Shown: positions 44,831 to 56,874, numbered from the stretch's first letter. The stretch: DNA of 64,000 nucleotides from Plotosus lineatus (GCA_024760905.1 CM045735.1:24339749-24403748), one strand, 5' to 3'. Made by a program: numbers and translations. Notes: a model not told the origin generated them from the sequence alone.

Positions 44831-45336
44831 GTTAGGAAATGAATACAACCATAACCAAGTCTAATCATGACTTTATTCTTAACATAAAAAACAGATATGT
44901 GCTGTGGGTTTGTATAATTTGAGAATAGCAGAAAAGGAAAGGACCAAGACTTATACTTTTCTCTTGCTTAAAAAATATGGCTTGAACTTTCAATATTCAA
45001 GAACTATAGTTAAGGTATGGAGCAAAATAACAAACCTCAGCTCCATATTCATATGAATGTAGTTTCTGATATGCATAGTCACTGTGTTTATTCGTGACAA
45101 CTCATGTCACAGAGAAAATCGTATTGAATACCACGTTAAAAGAGGCTAGGCCCAACCAGATTCATATTCCTTCTTATGTTGAGTTTGTAACACTAACAGC
45201 AGACATTGAAATTCACTATAATAGTCATCAAGCTTCTACATCAGTTATTTTGCCTTACATTTATACACATTGTTCTTTTGATTCATTCACAATACATATC
45301 AATACTTGAACATTCAGGTGTCTGAATGGGTACACA

Positions 45337-46118
45337 GTAGGCCCTGTTTTTCTCGATGGTTCAGTTCCGGCCCTTTCCGCAGATCATGAAAATCCGCGAG
45401 TTATTGACGCAGTCTTAAAACCTGATGCATGATATTACATGCGCTAAAATATGCTTAACTGGGTTATCAAAGGCGGGCCATGTCTCTCACTGTCTGGTGG
45501 GAGGCATGTAAAAGAACCATTGCTGACGTTCTGCAAAGCCGTCAGCGTGTTTCTGTCCCTTGCTAAAAGGGTTGTGAAAGGAAGGGTATCCGACGTAAAA
45601 ACCTCTGCCAAATCAAATGTGCGAATCAAATGATTTGCTGTGGCGACTCCCGAGAAAATGGAAAAAGCTGAAAGGAAGAAAGAAAACACATTCTATAGAC
45701 AGTCTTACTCATTAATACAATGATAATGTAGTAAAATGTAGTAATGATTAAATAAAAACTTTTTAATTTCGTACTGTGACAATATTTATAAATAAATAAA
45801 GCGCTTAGGCTCTTTACCAGAAGCTTGAGAAGATGCAGGACATTTGACTGGCATCATAGGGCTTAAATAATCATTAAAAACACACTAAAAAATTTACTTC
45901 GCAATTCAAGCAATCACGTTGATAACTTGTGCGTGAAGGAGAAAAAAAAAAAAAGAGGTGTACACATCATCTGCAACCAATCAACTGCAGGGAGAAACAA
46001 AAGCTCTCAGCCATTGTCTAAATTTGAATCATGTGCCAGTTACTTCCGGGTTTGTTGCCAATCCGCGAGTATGTGGGGGCGTGGGTGCTGAACCATGAAT
46101 GCTCAAGGGCCAACTGCA
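45337..46118. mobile_element. Tigger-like MITE interrupted by a SINE
   Basis: The left part reads AGTAGGCCCTGTTTTTCTCG and GAAAATCCGCGAG. The right part has AATCCGCGAGTATGTGGGGG and ends CTCAAGGGCCAACTGC. These are inverted with imperfect matches. A 5'-truncated SINE (45452-45687) separates the two. Segment 45688-45800 also occurs at 26547-26652. Confidence 0.55.
45452..45687 (+). mobile_element. RTE-tailed SINE, 5'-truncated
   Basis: It starts AACTGGGTTATCAAAGGCGG and ends GAAAAAGCTGAAAGGAAG. It is inserted within a Tigger-like MITE. Confidence 0.8.
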
Positions 46119-46777
46119 TGTCGAAGATGAAACAAGTGCAAGATTTCACCAGTGGGCAGGGCAACTATCATCAGTGTTTCTATTGGGCTGGTCTGCAGTG
46201 CCACACCACAGTGAGTGCTTGAATCTGCCCAGGTCCCTGGGCTACATGCCAGGTAAAAGGTAAAGTCTACTGGGCTTTACACCCAAGCCTAGTGGCTCAT
46301 CAGGCCATGACCCTTCACTTCATGCATGCCAGGCCCTTCACTAAATAACAGCATCTACTACTCCAAAGATGGAAAGAAAACCTTAAGCCACCACAATGAG
46401 GCTTTGTCATATGTGAGTTCCAAAATTACCAGTTAACCAGATTCTAATATATAACGAGCATTCATATGGCAATTGTCGATCCATATTTTATCACGGTTCT
46501 CATCAAACTAATACTGTATATAATTTGATAAATTGATCTACATTAAAATAAAGTAGAATGTACAAAATCTTATTCTATTTTACAATGAGCTTGTGGATTC
46601 TAAAGAATGTTGCCGATTTCAGTTTATGCCTGTATTCAGGTATAAAATAGTTTTGACACATGTTCTTGCACAACTTGCAAACATCTATGACCAGTGATGC
46701 CAGAGGTACCAAATGGAGTCAATGCTCAGTGTGGGTCCAGAGAGTCAGTTTAGCTGTGCCAGGATTGTTATAACCAG

Positions 46778-48537
46778 CTATAAAGAAAAATAAAAACAGA
46801 CAAAAGTAATCAAAAACAATAATTTCAAAAGGAGGAATACACAGTCAGGCTCTGTCACTGCACAGCCCCTGCCAAAATCCCCCATTTCTGGGATTCTAAA
46901 TAACTGAAAAATCATATTTTTGTGATGGTTACCCCTTTAATACAAACATAGATGAAATAGCCAACCACTCAACATTCAGTATTAGCCTTCATAACACAAA
47001 TAATCTACATTAGAGTATGAGCGTTAAAGAGGACGTTCAGTCATGCCAGAAATTACAAGAAGACAATGATGAGCCAGAATTCCTTGAGGACTCCTTTGGC
47101 AAACATTTTGCTATGCCTGCCTCAGACGCTAAATATTACCAAAATAGTTCATGGGCCATCCTTTAAACAGCATTATCTACAATAGAAAAGCTCATGATAG
47201 AAGTACTCTTTGCACCTGCAAAATAGTTTGGAAATTAAGGGCAATTAGATGAATGTCAAAAGCCACACCCCATTTACGCTGCTTTTATGTACAGACATTC
47301 ATTCTTTAAACTCACAATTATCTGTTCTTCTGCATACAATGAGGCGCCTTCCCAAGTACAGTTCTAAACTAGGATTCTGGGACTGATCAGTCACTGAATT
47401 ACTGCAATGATATAAATTGTGTGCAGCTGTTTTTACAATTAGAGCAACACAATAGTACAGTCACACAAAGAAATGGCCTCCACTAATGAGTTGCTACATT
47501 ATCAAAATGGAGCAAGGATGTGCTACTTGTTTCTGATGTTTCTTGGATTCACTTGTATAAGGAAGACTGTCCTCCTTTCTTTTTATAAGAATATATTTTG
47601 TACGTGCAGCCTAAGTAATCTACTTTTTTGTCAAAATAATGTCAGCATATGGAAGAACAGACCGGACAACAGAGTGTGAAATAGCATAGTGGCATTACTT
47701 AATTACATTACTAGAGCTGTCAAAGCCCAAGAGCAATTACATCATTAATTTGTCAATCTACAGACTCCAATCCCTGTGGCTATACACCATTATTATTCCA
47801 AGTGGATAATGCTAATGCTGGAATCAGAATGACAGTTTGTCAGTCACTTGGAGAAAGTGCCCTAATGATTATACATTATAATAAAAATAAATAAATAAAT
47901 ACTATAAAAGAAATTTGTTTCAGATTTTTATTTCCACAGAGCATAAATGAACACCTTTATAGAGCGGTTTACTTAGACTGTACATCAGGTCAGCTCAGGT
48001 ATGAGGGCATGCCCCGGGACGGCACTTTGCACACGGTCGTCCCCGCGATTGGTTCCAGCCCCTAGGATCCCGAACGGACAGGATCCGGTGTGCTGGGTCC
48101 GAAGGCGGGAAACGTAAACGGAAAACGGGAAACTGTACATCCATATAGTATATACTAAACTCAAAATCAGTTACCCTGAACAGATGACAACACCTTGCCC
48201 CACTTGAAGTAGAGCTCGCCTGAACTCCTCTATCGTGGCTAAAATATGTAAATATAAACTCTACAAATCTTGTTTTTGTTTGGCTTTCTTTGTTTTCATG
48301 TTGCATAAATTTAACATAGAGAGTTAAAGAGCTCTTCTGCACACACCTGTGCTTGGAGTTCACCTGTCTATTATGTTGAGAAAGTAAGAAATGTAGAAGA
48401 AATAAACCATAAAATGTAGGTAATTGACAATACAAATTTTATCTTAATATGGTTTGTTTTGTTTATGTTCCCATGTAGTATGTACTAAAACATTTGTGCA
48501 CCTCTGTCTCTTTGGATGTCACTGTACTCAACCAAGG
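46778..48537. other. intron 2 of the dead atp6v0e1 copy, left part
   Basis: AT-rich sequence without coding features except for a GC-rich islet at 48000-48120. Next to it on the minus strand is an exon-like stretch (about 48242-48168: AG, then ATIEEFRRALLQVGQGVVIC, then GGTAAC) that matches no gene I know. Confidence 0.5.
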
Positions 48538-48878
48538 AAGTGAGGGCCTATTGGTAAAAGGTGCTGGATCACTGATCCTAAGGTTGGGCGTTCAAGTGCC
48601 ACTATCCACAGGTTGTCACTGTCCCCCATGGTGCAGCTAACTGGGTTATCAAAGGCCAGCCATGTCTCTCACTGTCTATAGTGTGAGGCATGTAAAAGAA
48701 CCATTGCTGACTTTCGCCAGGAGTAGGCTGCAAAGCCATCAGCGTGTTTCCACCCTGCGATGGCCTGATGAGCTGTCCAGGGTGTACTCTGCCCTTGCCC
48801 GGAGTCGGCAGGGATGGGCGCCAGCCTCCCCGTGATCCTAATTAAGATTAAGCGGTTGCAGAAAATGAATGAATGTAC
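48538..48878 (+). mobile_element. SINE with tRNA-like head and V-SINE-like tail
   Basis: The head and middle match the RTE-tailed family (GGTGCTGGATCACTGATCCT, CTAACTGGGTTATCAAAGGC). After the CAGCGTGTTTC motif it switches to CTGCGATGGCCTGATGAGCT and GATTAAGCGGTTGCAGAAAA with GAATGAATG. This is a composite relative of the RTE-tailed SINE. Confidence 0.8.
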
Positions 48879-49191
48879 TCAACTCTCCCCTCGACCTTCT
48901 ATCCCATGGACTATTAGCGACAGCCACCTTGAATACGGTGCATACTTATTTTAAGTATAAGACCATATTATGTTCTTCGAGCAGAACTGTCAGAAAGCCA
49001 TCTCAAGTTAAAGTTTTTTATTTAATCCCCTTGAGAAAAGCACTGGTTCTCACAGCAGGCTTGAACAAAACACGTTTTATTTTCTGAACAGGTTTTGGCA
49101 GAGTTGACGAGGAGAAAATACAAACCGCTGCCTGTAGCGCCGCCTGTGGCTGATTAGCAGTAAAACCAAAAGTCAGGTTATTTATAGAGTG

Positions 49192-49463
49192 ACTGTCCTC
49201 CCCAGTGCGGCTAACTGGGTTATCAAAGGCGGGCCATGTCTCTCACTGTCTATGGTGAGAGGCATGTAAAAGAACCATTGCTGACTTTCGTAAAGAGTAG
49301 GCTGCAAAGTCGTCAGCGTGTTTCTGTCCCTTGTTAAAAAGGGTTGTGACAGGAAGGGCATCCGACGTAAAAACCTCTGCCAAATCAAATGTGCGAATCA
49401 GATGATTCGCTGTGGCGACTCCCGAGTAAAAGGAAAAAAGCCGAAAGGAAGACAGACAGACAG
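49192..49463 (+). mobile_element. RTE-tailed SINE, 5'-truncated
   Basis: It begins in the body (TCCTCCCCAGTGCGGCTAAC) and ends GCCGAAAGGAAGACAGACAG. It lies in intron 2 of the decayed atp6v0e1 copy, close to exon 2. Confidence 0.82.
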
Positions 49464-49960
49464 AGCTGTGTAGAGTTTCGGCAAACTTTATATATTCTGC
49501 TGCTGATCAGAACTACAACATTTTACGTGATTCAATTTTAGTCACATGAAAAAGGGATTAATAATTCAATTCAAAATTCAATTTAATTCAAAGGGAGAAA
49601 ATACTTACAACAAATAGCAGCAGATTGCAGTCAGGACCAGCATGGTCACAATAACACTACAGAAAAATGGATACACGGTATCACGTGATTTCACTCATTA
49701 ATAATTCCCAAAATGTCTGTTTCTCTCACGACAGGCTGTGATCACTTAAGGGCTCTTTTAAGTAATCTTCTGAGATAAACATGACCAAGTTTTTTGAGTT
49801 TCTTGGTTAGAAAGGCTGCTCGGTCCCTTGGGAATAAACAACGGCTCCACCAACAAACACCCAAAATAATGTAACTACAGATATTGTGGTATAGCGAAGT
49901 AATGATCAACCATTATGCTCCGATAGTGCGCGTATTTAAATCCTTGACTGAAACATGATT

Positions 49961-49992
<32 letters not shown>

Positions 49993-50034
49993 GAAAAGAA
50001 AGAAAAAATAGATTGCACACAAAGAAAAACGTAA

Positions 50035-50160
50035 ACCAGGAAGTGATTCATTCAGCAGTGCCAAACGGAAACCCGCCTCCGTCCTGTGCCGGGATTGGCT
50101 GGGAGTACAACTGGAGAAGGCGGGGCCTACTGGAATATGGGTGAAGGAGGGTGACGCTCT
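50035..50160. promoter_or_regulatory. GC-rich patch upstream of the dead atp6v0e1 copy
   Basis: A short CpG-rich stretch contains a GC-box-like GGCGGGGCC near 50119 and an ATTGG (reverse CCAAT) near 50094. It lies about 120 bases upstream of the decayed exon 1, where the promoter of that gene would have been. It may be a leftover promoter; activity cannot be judged from sequence. Confidence 0.3.
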
Positions 50161-50379
50161 ATTCTCGTATGATCCAAAAGGAAAGTCTCATCAGCATCCC
50201 AAAAGTCCCATAATGTGCTATTCTGTAACCTGTAATAATTATCTTGGGCGCATAAGTCTCACGGAATTAACAGTGTCCACATAAGATGAGTGCATTATTG
50301 TCTAATGTCCAGAAGATAACTTCTGAAGGTTGGTGCATATTACAGCCAACGCTGGGTCTAGGTAGCCGGACCATTGCAG

Positions 50380-50715
50380 GGTTCATCATTTTCTGTAACT
50401 GCTTAATCCTAATTAGGGTCGCGGGGAGGCTGGTGCCCATCCCAGCCAACTTTGGGCGAGGGCAGATTACACTCTGGACAGCTCACCAGGCCATCGCAGG
50501 GCGGAAACACGCTGACAGCTTTGCAGCCTACTCTTGTTGAAAGTCAGCAATGGTTCTTTTACATGCCTCACACCATAGACAGTGAGAGACATGGCCGGCC
50601 TTTGATAACCCAGTTAGCTCCACTGGGAGGACAGTGACACCCTGTGGGGACTCGAACCCCCAACCTTAGGATCAGCGATCCTGCACCCTATCCACTAGAC
50701 CATCACTGCCCACCA
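50380..50715 (-). mobile_element. composite SINE, reversed
   Basis: The minus strand has the head (GTCTAGTGGATAGGGTGCAG, GGGGGTTCGAGTCC), middle, and the GCGATGGCCTGGTGAGCTGT / TTAAGCAGTTACAGAAAATG tail. Confidence 0.75.
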
Positions 50716-50747
50716 TTGCAGGGTAACACACTCATTCCACACCAAAA

Positions 50748-50756
50748 TAGCCTAAT

Positions 50757-50806
<50 letters not shown>
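50748..50806. repeat. (TC)n(AC)n microsatellite
   Basis: Ten or so TC units then about 16 AC units, directly left of the short Tc1-like element. Confidence 0.95.
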
Positions 50807-50807
<1 letters not shown>

Positions 50808-50808
50808 G

Positions 50809-51352
50809 ACAGGGGGTGGACAAAATAATGGAAACACGTAACATTTTGGAATCATAATCTTTGAACAATAATTTAAACAATCAAAACTTGGCATATGTTA
50901 TTATTTTTTTGTATAATAATTTTGTTATTTGATATGTTGATGTAAAATAAATGTTTTTTTCCCCCTTTTTCAGATATTGAAAACATTAATCATACCCCAT
51001 AATGGCAGACCTCTCAGATTTTAAAAGAGGCCAAATTGTTAGTGCTCATATGGTAGGCACTGGTGTAACAAAAACTTCCCAAATGTTCGGTGTTTCAAGA
51101 GGTACTGTCTCAAAAGTAATGACTGCCTTTGAAAGAGAGGGGGAAAATGTCCTCACCAAAAGCACAAGTCCGCCATCGTCTCTAAAAGAGTTGGAGGTTA
51201 TTCTAACTGAAGAATGGCTTAAAATTCCTGTGGAAATAATTCACAAGTTGTATGAATCAATACATATGCCAAGTTTTGATTGTTTAAGTTATGTTCAAAG
51301 ATTATGATGCCAAATTGTTAGGTGTATCCATTATTTTGTCCACCACCCTGTA
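50809..51352 (+). mobile_element. short Tc1-like element with HTH-only remnant
   Basis: About 545 bp with inverted ends of roughly 100 bp: ACAGGGGGTGGACAAAATAA on the left and, reversed, ACAGGGTGGTGGACAAAATA on the right. Inside, the plus strand from 51002 reads MADLSDFKRGQIVSAHMVGT and GVSRGTVSKVM, the N-terminal DNA-binding domain of a Tc1-type transposase. The reading then jumps to the right end. It is an internal deletion derivative with no catalytic domain, from a family different from A-C. Confidence 0.85.
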
Positions 51353-51779
51353 TACATGTTTACACAGTCGCGGATATTTACATTGATCAACTATAAAGTA
51401 GACCAAATTAGGTCAGTACACACAACTCAGCCACTAAAACAAGTGGGTACACGGTGTGTACCGGCGTGTACCCTCCACTACAGCACTGCGCCGATCCCTC
51501 AAGCAAACAGATGAATGTTGAGTACTAAACAAGTGTTCAAAGCGCACTTTCCTGCTTGACATATAGGAAGTCTGGACAAGCTGCTTTTCGCCCCAAAAGC
51601 TCTGGTATCGGCCGCGACGCCTCCCGCACTTGGTGGAGCGCATTGCAAATGTTTAATAATGTTTAATATTGTTTGGTTTGGTAAATAAAATATTGGTTAA
51701 TTAAAAATGTTTCTTTAATATTGTTTGGTTAATAAAAAAATTGGTTCATAAAAATGTTCTGAATTTCCATAGTAGTGTA

Positions 51780-52672
51780 CCAATGCCTGTTTGTCACACA
51801 CGTAAAGGAGAGTTGTACTGTTGGTTCATGAGTTTCGTGAGTTTATTTGAGAGGGCTCATCTTATAATCTTATAAACACGGATCATTGGTAATGATTATG
51901 GGTTTACATGACTAGACAACCAAGTGAAACAAAAAGGAATGAAGACAGTTTTTATGATCGAAATGAGCAGAGATGTGGTGCACTTGCCCTGAAAGACACA
52001 GGACTGCGTACAGAGTCAGTCTGAAAGGAGGCAGGTGTTCTTTAACTCTCTTTTGAGAGAGGTCATTGCAGCTTATTTTTCGTTTTTTAAGTTGTTGAAT
52101 TCAGTAAATGTTAAATAAATGTGGCATGCTCCACCGAATGTGAGCAAAACGCGGCTCATCTGGACCTCCGATCCCTCAAGGAAACAAGTTATTGTTGAGT
52201 CCAGATCTCCGATCTGTCAAGTGCACTTTGAACACCCTGCATTCGGCAGAGCGCGCCACAAATGTGTGTTGTTCACGTGTGTGTGATAGAGAGAGACAGT
52301 GTTTTTGTGTGCATGTGCGCATGTGTGTGTGTGAGAGAGCGAGAGAGAGAGAGAGAGATAAAGAGAGACAGTGTGTGTGTGTGTGTGTGTGTGCGCGTTC
52401 ATAAAAAATGTTTAATAATGGTTTAATTAAAAAATATGTTAATAAAATGGTTTAATATGTTAATAAAATGTTTAAATTGTTTAATAAATAATTTTCTTTT
52501 ACTTTTAACACATATTTCATACAAAATTGGTGTACTTTTATAATTTGTAAAGGGTTTATGGGGTAGTCTTGGGAGCCTTGGAACGAATCATGCGTTTTAC
52601 ATGTAAAATGCGCCTCTACTTACGAAAACTCCAGGTTAAAAAAATGGCTCTGGAACATGAAATCTATATATT
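51780..52672 (+). mobile_element. relic of the same Tigger-like family
   Basis: The segment near GAGTTTCGTGAGTTTATTTG and the right part (GGGAGCCTTGGAACGAATCA, then TTTTACATGTAAAATGC) match the element at 30095-31117. It has microsatellites at 52290-52395 in between and no open transposase. Ends are indistinct. Confidence 0.5.
52287..52396. repeat. GA- and GT-rich simple repeat
   Basis: GAGAGA and GTGTGT tracts with short breaks. They lie in the Tigger-like relic at 51780-52672. Confidence 0.9.
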
Positions 52673-52677
52673 CCACA

Positions 52678-53020
52678 GGGGCAGTGGTGATCTAGTGGAT
52701 AGGGCGCTGAATCGCTGATCTTAAGGTTGGGGGTTCGAGTCCCCACAAAGGTTGTCACTGTCCTCCCAGTGCAGCTAACTGGGTTATCAAAGGCGGGCCA
52801 TGTCTCTCACTGTCTATGGTGTGAGGCATGTAAAAGAACCATTGCTGACTTTCTTAAAGAGTAGCTGCAAAGCCGTCAGCGTGTTTCTGTCCCTTGCTAA
52901 AGGGTTGTGACAGGAAGGGCATCCGACATAAAAATCTATGCCAAATCAAATGTGCGAATCAGATGATTCGCTGTGGCGACTCCCGAGAAAAGGGAAAAAA
53001 GCTGAAATGAAAAGAAAGAA
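52678..53020 (+). mobile_element. RTE-tailed SINE
   Basis: It has the head (GTGATCTAGTGGATAGGGCG, GGGGGTTCGAGTCC), body and tail (GCTGTGGCGACTCCCGAGAA). A partial second copy of the body follows at 53028-53115. Confidence 0.85.
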
Positions 53021-53115
53021 GAAGATCCCGCAGTGTAGCTAACTGGGTTATCAAAGGCCGGCCATATCGCTCACTGTCTATGGTGTGAGGTTCATGTAAA
53101 GGAACTGACTTTGGG

Positions 53116-53318
53116 TCTTATATCATACTTATTAGCCTCCCATTTTCACAAATAATTTGTTTAAAAATCATATAATGTGATTTCCTGGATTTTTTTTTAC
53201 ATTCTGTCTTGCAAGCTTGATGTGTACCTATGATGAAAATTACAAACCTCTCATCTTTTTAAATGGGTGAACTTGCACATTTTTATGTTGCCCAATACTT
53301 ATTGGCCCCACTGTAGCT
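53116..53318. mobile_element. terminal fragment of a Tc1-like element
   Basis: The stretch around CCTATGATGAAAATTACAAA, ending TTGGCCCCACTGTA, matches the end of a common fish Tc1-like element by memory. No transposase is left. It lies between a SINE and an RTE fragment. Confidence 0.5.
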
Positions 53319-53344
53319 GAAAGTAAAAGAAGATACACATATAC

Positions 53345-53775
53345 ATGTACAAGACGGTGTTGAGGACAGCGATGTTGTATGGTTTAGAAACAGTGGCACT
53401 GGGGAAAAGACAGGAGGCAGAGATGGAAATAGCAGAGATGAAAATGCTGAGGTTTTCTTTGGGAGTAAGGAGGATGGATAGAATCAGGAATGAGTACATC
53501 AGAGGGACAGCACATGTAAGACGTATTGGAGACAAAGTCAGGGAGGCTAGATTGAGATGGTTTGGACATGTACAGAGGCGGGATAGTGAGTATATTGGTA
53601 GTAGGATGCTGAGTTTGGAACTACCAGGCAGAAGGCCTAGAGGAAGACCAAAGAGAAGATTTATGGATGTGGTGAAGAAGGACATGAAGGTAGTTAGAGT
53701 AAGAGTAGAAGATGCAGAGGATAGGGTAGATGGAGGCAGATGATTCACTGTGGCGACCCCTGAAAGGAAAATAAT
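53345..53775 (+). mobile_element. RTE LINE 3' fragment
   Basis: A 5'-truncated RTE copy retains only the C-terminal end: MYKTVLRTAMLYGLETVAL, MLRFSLGVRRMDRIRNEYI, RLRWFGHVQRRDSEYIGSRM, then GRRPRGRPKRRFMDVVKKDM. The 3' end is GATTCACTGTGGCGACCCCT followed by an AAGAAG-rich tail. The open frame runs to 53743. It shows the 3' region lost from the 12.6 kb copy. Confidence 0.9.
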
Positions 53776-53794
53776 AAGAAGAAGATACATGTAT

Positions 53795-53890
53795 GTATAC
53801 GTCAGTGTAGGGAGGTGATCCTACTTCACGGATTTCCATGGTCACGTGGGGATCTCGGTCCCAATTAACCGCGGAAAGTGAGGGATGGAT
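53795..53890 (-). mobile_element. Tigger-like MITE end next to Tc1 copy C
   Basis: The minus strand reads CCATCCCTCACTTTCCGCGG, then TTAATTGGGACCGAGATCCC and GATCACCTCC, the same left end as the copy at 18563. Only about 95 bp remain, between an RTE fragment and transposon C. Confidence 0.65.
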
Positions 53891-53909
53891 ATATATATAT
53901 ACACACACA

Positions 53910-55479
53910 CACTAGTCCTTCTAAAAAAATTAGCATACTGTGATAAAGTTCATTATTTTCTGTAATGTACTGATAAAAATGAAACTTTCATATATTTTAG
54001 ATTCATTGCACACCAACTGAAATATTTCAGGTCTTTTATTGTGTTAATACTGATGATTTTGGCATACAGCTCATGAAAACCCAGAATTCCTATCTCAAAA
54101 AAATTAGCATATTTCATCTGACCAATTAAAAAAAAAAAAAAAAAAAAAAAGTGTTTTTAATATAAAAAAAAGGTCAACCTTCAAATAATTATGTTCAGTT
54201 ATGCACTCAATACTTGGTCAGGAATCCTTTTGCAGAAATGGCTGCTTCAATGCGTGGCATGGAGGCAATCAGCCTGTGGCACTGCTGAGGTGTTATGGAG
54301 GCCCAGGATGCTTCGCTAGCGGCCTTAAGCTCATCCACAGTGTTGGGTCTGGTGTCTCTCAACTTTCTCTTCACAATATCCCACAGATTCTCTATGGGGT
54401 TCAGGTCAGGAGAGTTGGCAGGCCAATTGAGCACAGTAATACCATGGTCAGTAAACCATTTAGCAGTGGTTTTGGCACTGTGAGCAGGTGACAGGTCGTG
54501 CTGAAAAATGAAATCTTCATCTCCATAAAGCTTTTCAGCACATGGAAGCATGAAGTGCGCCAAAATCTCCTGATAGCTCGCTGCATTGACCCTGCCCTTG
54601 ATAAAACACAGTGGACCAACACCAGCAGCTGACATGGCACCCCAGACCATCACTGACTGTGGGTACTTGACACTGGACTTCAGGCATTTTGGCATTTCCT
54701 TCTCCCCAGTCTTCCTCCAGACTCTGGCACCTTGATTTCCGAATGACATGCAAAATTTGCTTTCATCCGAAAAAAGTACTTTGGACCACTGAGCAACAGT
54801 CCAGTGCTGCTTCTCTGTAGCCCAAGTCAAACACTTCTGCCGCTGTTTCTGGTTCAAAGGTAGCTTAACCTGGGGAATGCGGCACCTGTAGCCCATTTCC
54901 TGCACATGCCTGTGCATGGTGGCTCTGGATGTTTCTACTCCAGACTCAGTCCACCGCTTCCACAGGTCCCCCAAGGTCTGGAATCGGCCCTTCTTTCACT
55001 TTTTCCTTCCCACAGACGTCCCACTGAGGCGCCTTGATACAGCACTCTGGGAACAGCCTATTCGCTCAGAGATTTCTTTCTGTGTCTTACCCTCTTGCTT
55101 GAGGGTGTCAATGATGGCCTTCTGGACAGCAGTCAGGTCGGCAGTCTTACCCATGATTGTGATTATTTTGTAATAAACCAGGCTGGGAGTTTTTAAAAGC
55201 CTCAGGAATCTTTTGCAGGTGTTTAGAGTTAATTGGTTGATTCAGATGATTAGGTTAATAACTCGTTTAGAGTACCTTTTCATGATATGCTAATTTTCTG
55301 AGATAGGAATTTTGGGTTTTCATGAGCTGTATGTCAAAATCATCAGTATTAAAACAATAAAAGGCCTGAAATATTTCAGTTGGTGTGCAATGAATCTAAA
55401 ATATATGAAAGTTTCATTTTTATCAGTACATTAAAGAAAATAATTAACTTCATCACAATATGCTAATTTTTTGAGGACT
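53910..55479 (-). mobile_element. Tc1-like transposon C (same defect as B)
   Basis: Ends match copies A and B. The transposase starts at 55154 and stops at the same TGA after GRKK. It resumes in frame to 54207 (255 codons) with SDESKF, QHDLSPAHSAK and DLNPIENLW. The linker deletion is identical to copy B. A poly-A run near 54130 lies inside the left end. The left flank is a (TA)n(CA)n tract beside a fragment of the same MITE family. Confidence 0.95.
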
Positions 55480-55489
55480 CAAATGTAGT

Positions 55490-56560
55490 TGTGTTCAAAG
55501 TAATAGCACTGTGTTTAAAAAAGTGAATAAAGTTCAAAATCCTTATCATTTCTTTTATTTCCGTACACACAAATGCATTGGGACCATTACAAATTCTATT
55601 CCAAATCAAACCATAAAGAAAAATATCAAATTTTTGTTATTCCCTTAAAGAAATAGAAGTGAATATTAGACTGTTCAAAAAACTTTACAAACTCAAACAT
55701 CCACTGTATAAACTGAAAAATGTAAGATTTTGTTTTCCTTTGAATCACTGAACTAAAATTTAGGTGCATCACCACTGTTTCTCAGAATTGCTGCACATAT
55801 GTGTTGCATGGAGTCAACCAACTTCTGGCACCTGTGTACAGGTGTTCCATCCCAGGGTGGTTGGACTACATTCCACAGTTCTTCTGTATTTCTTCGTTTT
55901 GCTTCAGACACTGCATTTTTATGTCACCCCACAAGTTTTCTATTGTATTAAGGTCCGGGGATCAGTCCGGTTGCTCTATAACATCAGTCTGGAACCAAGA
56001 TGTTGCCCGTTTACTGGTGTCTTTGGGGTCGTTGTTTTGTTGGAACACCCATTTCAAGGGCATTTCCTCTTCAGCAGAAGGTAGCATGACCTCTTCAAGT
56101 ATTTTGATGGATACAAACTGATCCATGATCCCTGGTATGAGATAAATAAGCCTAGCACCGTAATATGAAAAACATCCTTATATCATCCTTGTGCCACCAT
56201 AATTCACTGTCTTCACACTGAACTGTGGCTTGAATTTAGTGTTTGGGGGTCATCTTGGGGGACTAATAGACCCAAAAAGAACAACATTTCTTTCATCAGT
56301 TCACAAAATGTTGTGCTATTTCACTTTAGTCCAGTCAATGTGTTCTTTGGCAAATTGTAACCTCTTCAGGACGTCTTTTTACAACAGTGGGACTTTGTAG
56401 GTGCTTCTTGCCAATGGCTTGGCTTTACATAGGCATCTTCTAATTGTAATAGTACTCATAGGTAACTTTAGACCTTCTTTGATCTTCCTGGCACTGATTG
56501 TGATTGGAGCTGATTTCCACCTGATTTACATAATTATAACACCTGGTAAGGATCAACTGT
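55490..56560 (-). mobile_element. degenerate Tc1-like element, second family
   Basis: The left end (GTAGTTGTGTTCAAAGTAAT) and the body match a common teleost Tc1 family on the minus strand. Fragments of a transposase can be followed on the reverse strand (for example around AACACCCATTTCAAGGGC) but no frame stays open. The right end was not found, so it is truncated. It abuts transposon C directly. Confidence 0.6.
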
Positions 56561-56874
56561 TGGTGTCTTGATATGTAAAAACCACAGCTATGAGAGCATA
56601 TGTTCTTTTTCACGTGACGGTAAGCCAATAATGAATTAAATTAAATGCTGAGGGAAGTGTAGCATTTAATGTTTTATGACCCAATACGGTTTTAGTGCAA
56701 AATGCAACGATAAATCAGATGTAAAATGAACAAGCGCAATATGTTACACTGCTGTAAAAATTATCCTGGAAGAATCTTCCCTACAGCACAAGTAAACGTT
56801 ATTCAGGTTAGCAATCACTCAAGCAAACCACAAATCTATGATTAAAAATTAGTACTGGTTTTCCAAACTCATCC

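Larger units (their letters stand above)
46685..49913 (-). pseudogene. atp6v0e1: decayed atp6v0e1-like gene (V-ATPase subunit e), intron-containing
   Basis: Three exons in correct order resemble the roughly 80-residue membrane subunit e of the vacuolar proton pump. Exon 1 (49913-49817) starts MVDHYFAIP, then shifts frame to reach LFWVFVG and again to reach LFIPKGP; no GT follows. Exon 2 (49656-49609) is intact with both splice sites and reads VIVTMLVLTAICCYL. Exon 3 (46777-46685) has its acceptor and ends IWYLWHHWS-stop, but carries a one-base frameshift after WL and a TGA where the family has proline after ILAQLN. Splice phases between exons 2 and 3 match the family (Phe codon split TT/C). 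Intron 2 holds two SINE insertions. The gene lies upstream of crebrf on the same strand, the arrangement I recall for human ATP6V0E1-CREBRF, so this is in-place decay rather than a retrocopy. A subunit e2-like origin is possible from the N-terminus. Confidence 0.85.

Noticed and set aside
47995..48435. 146-codon minus-strand open frame as a gene.
   Set aside because: No recognisable domain and no codon or splice support for its whole length. Only the small exon-like and GC-rich parts seemed worth reporting.
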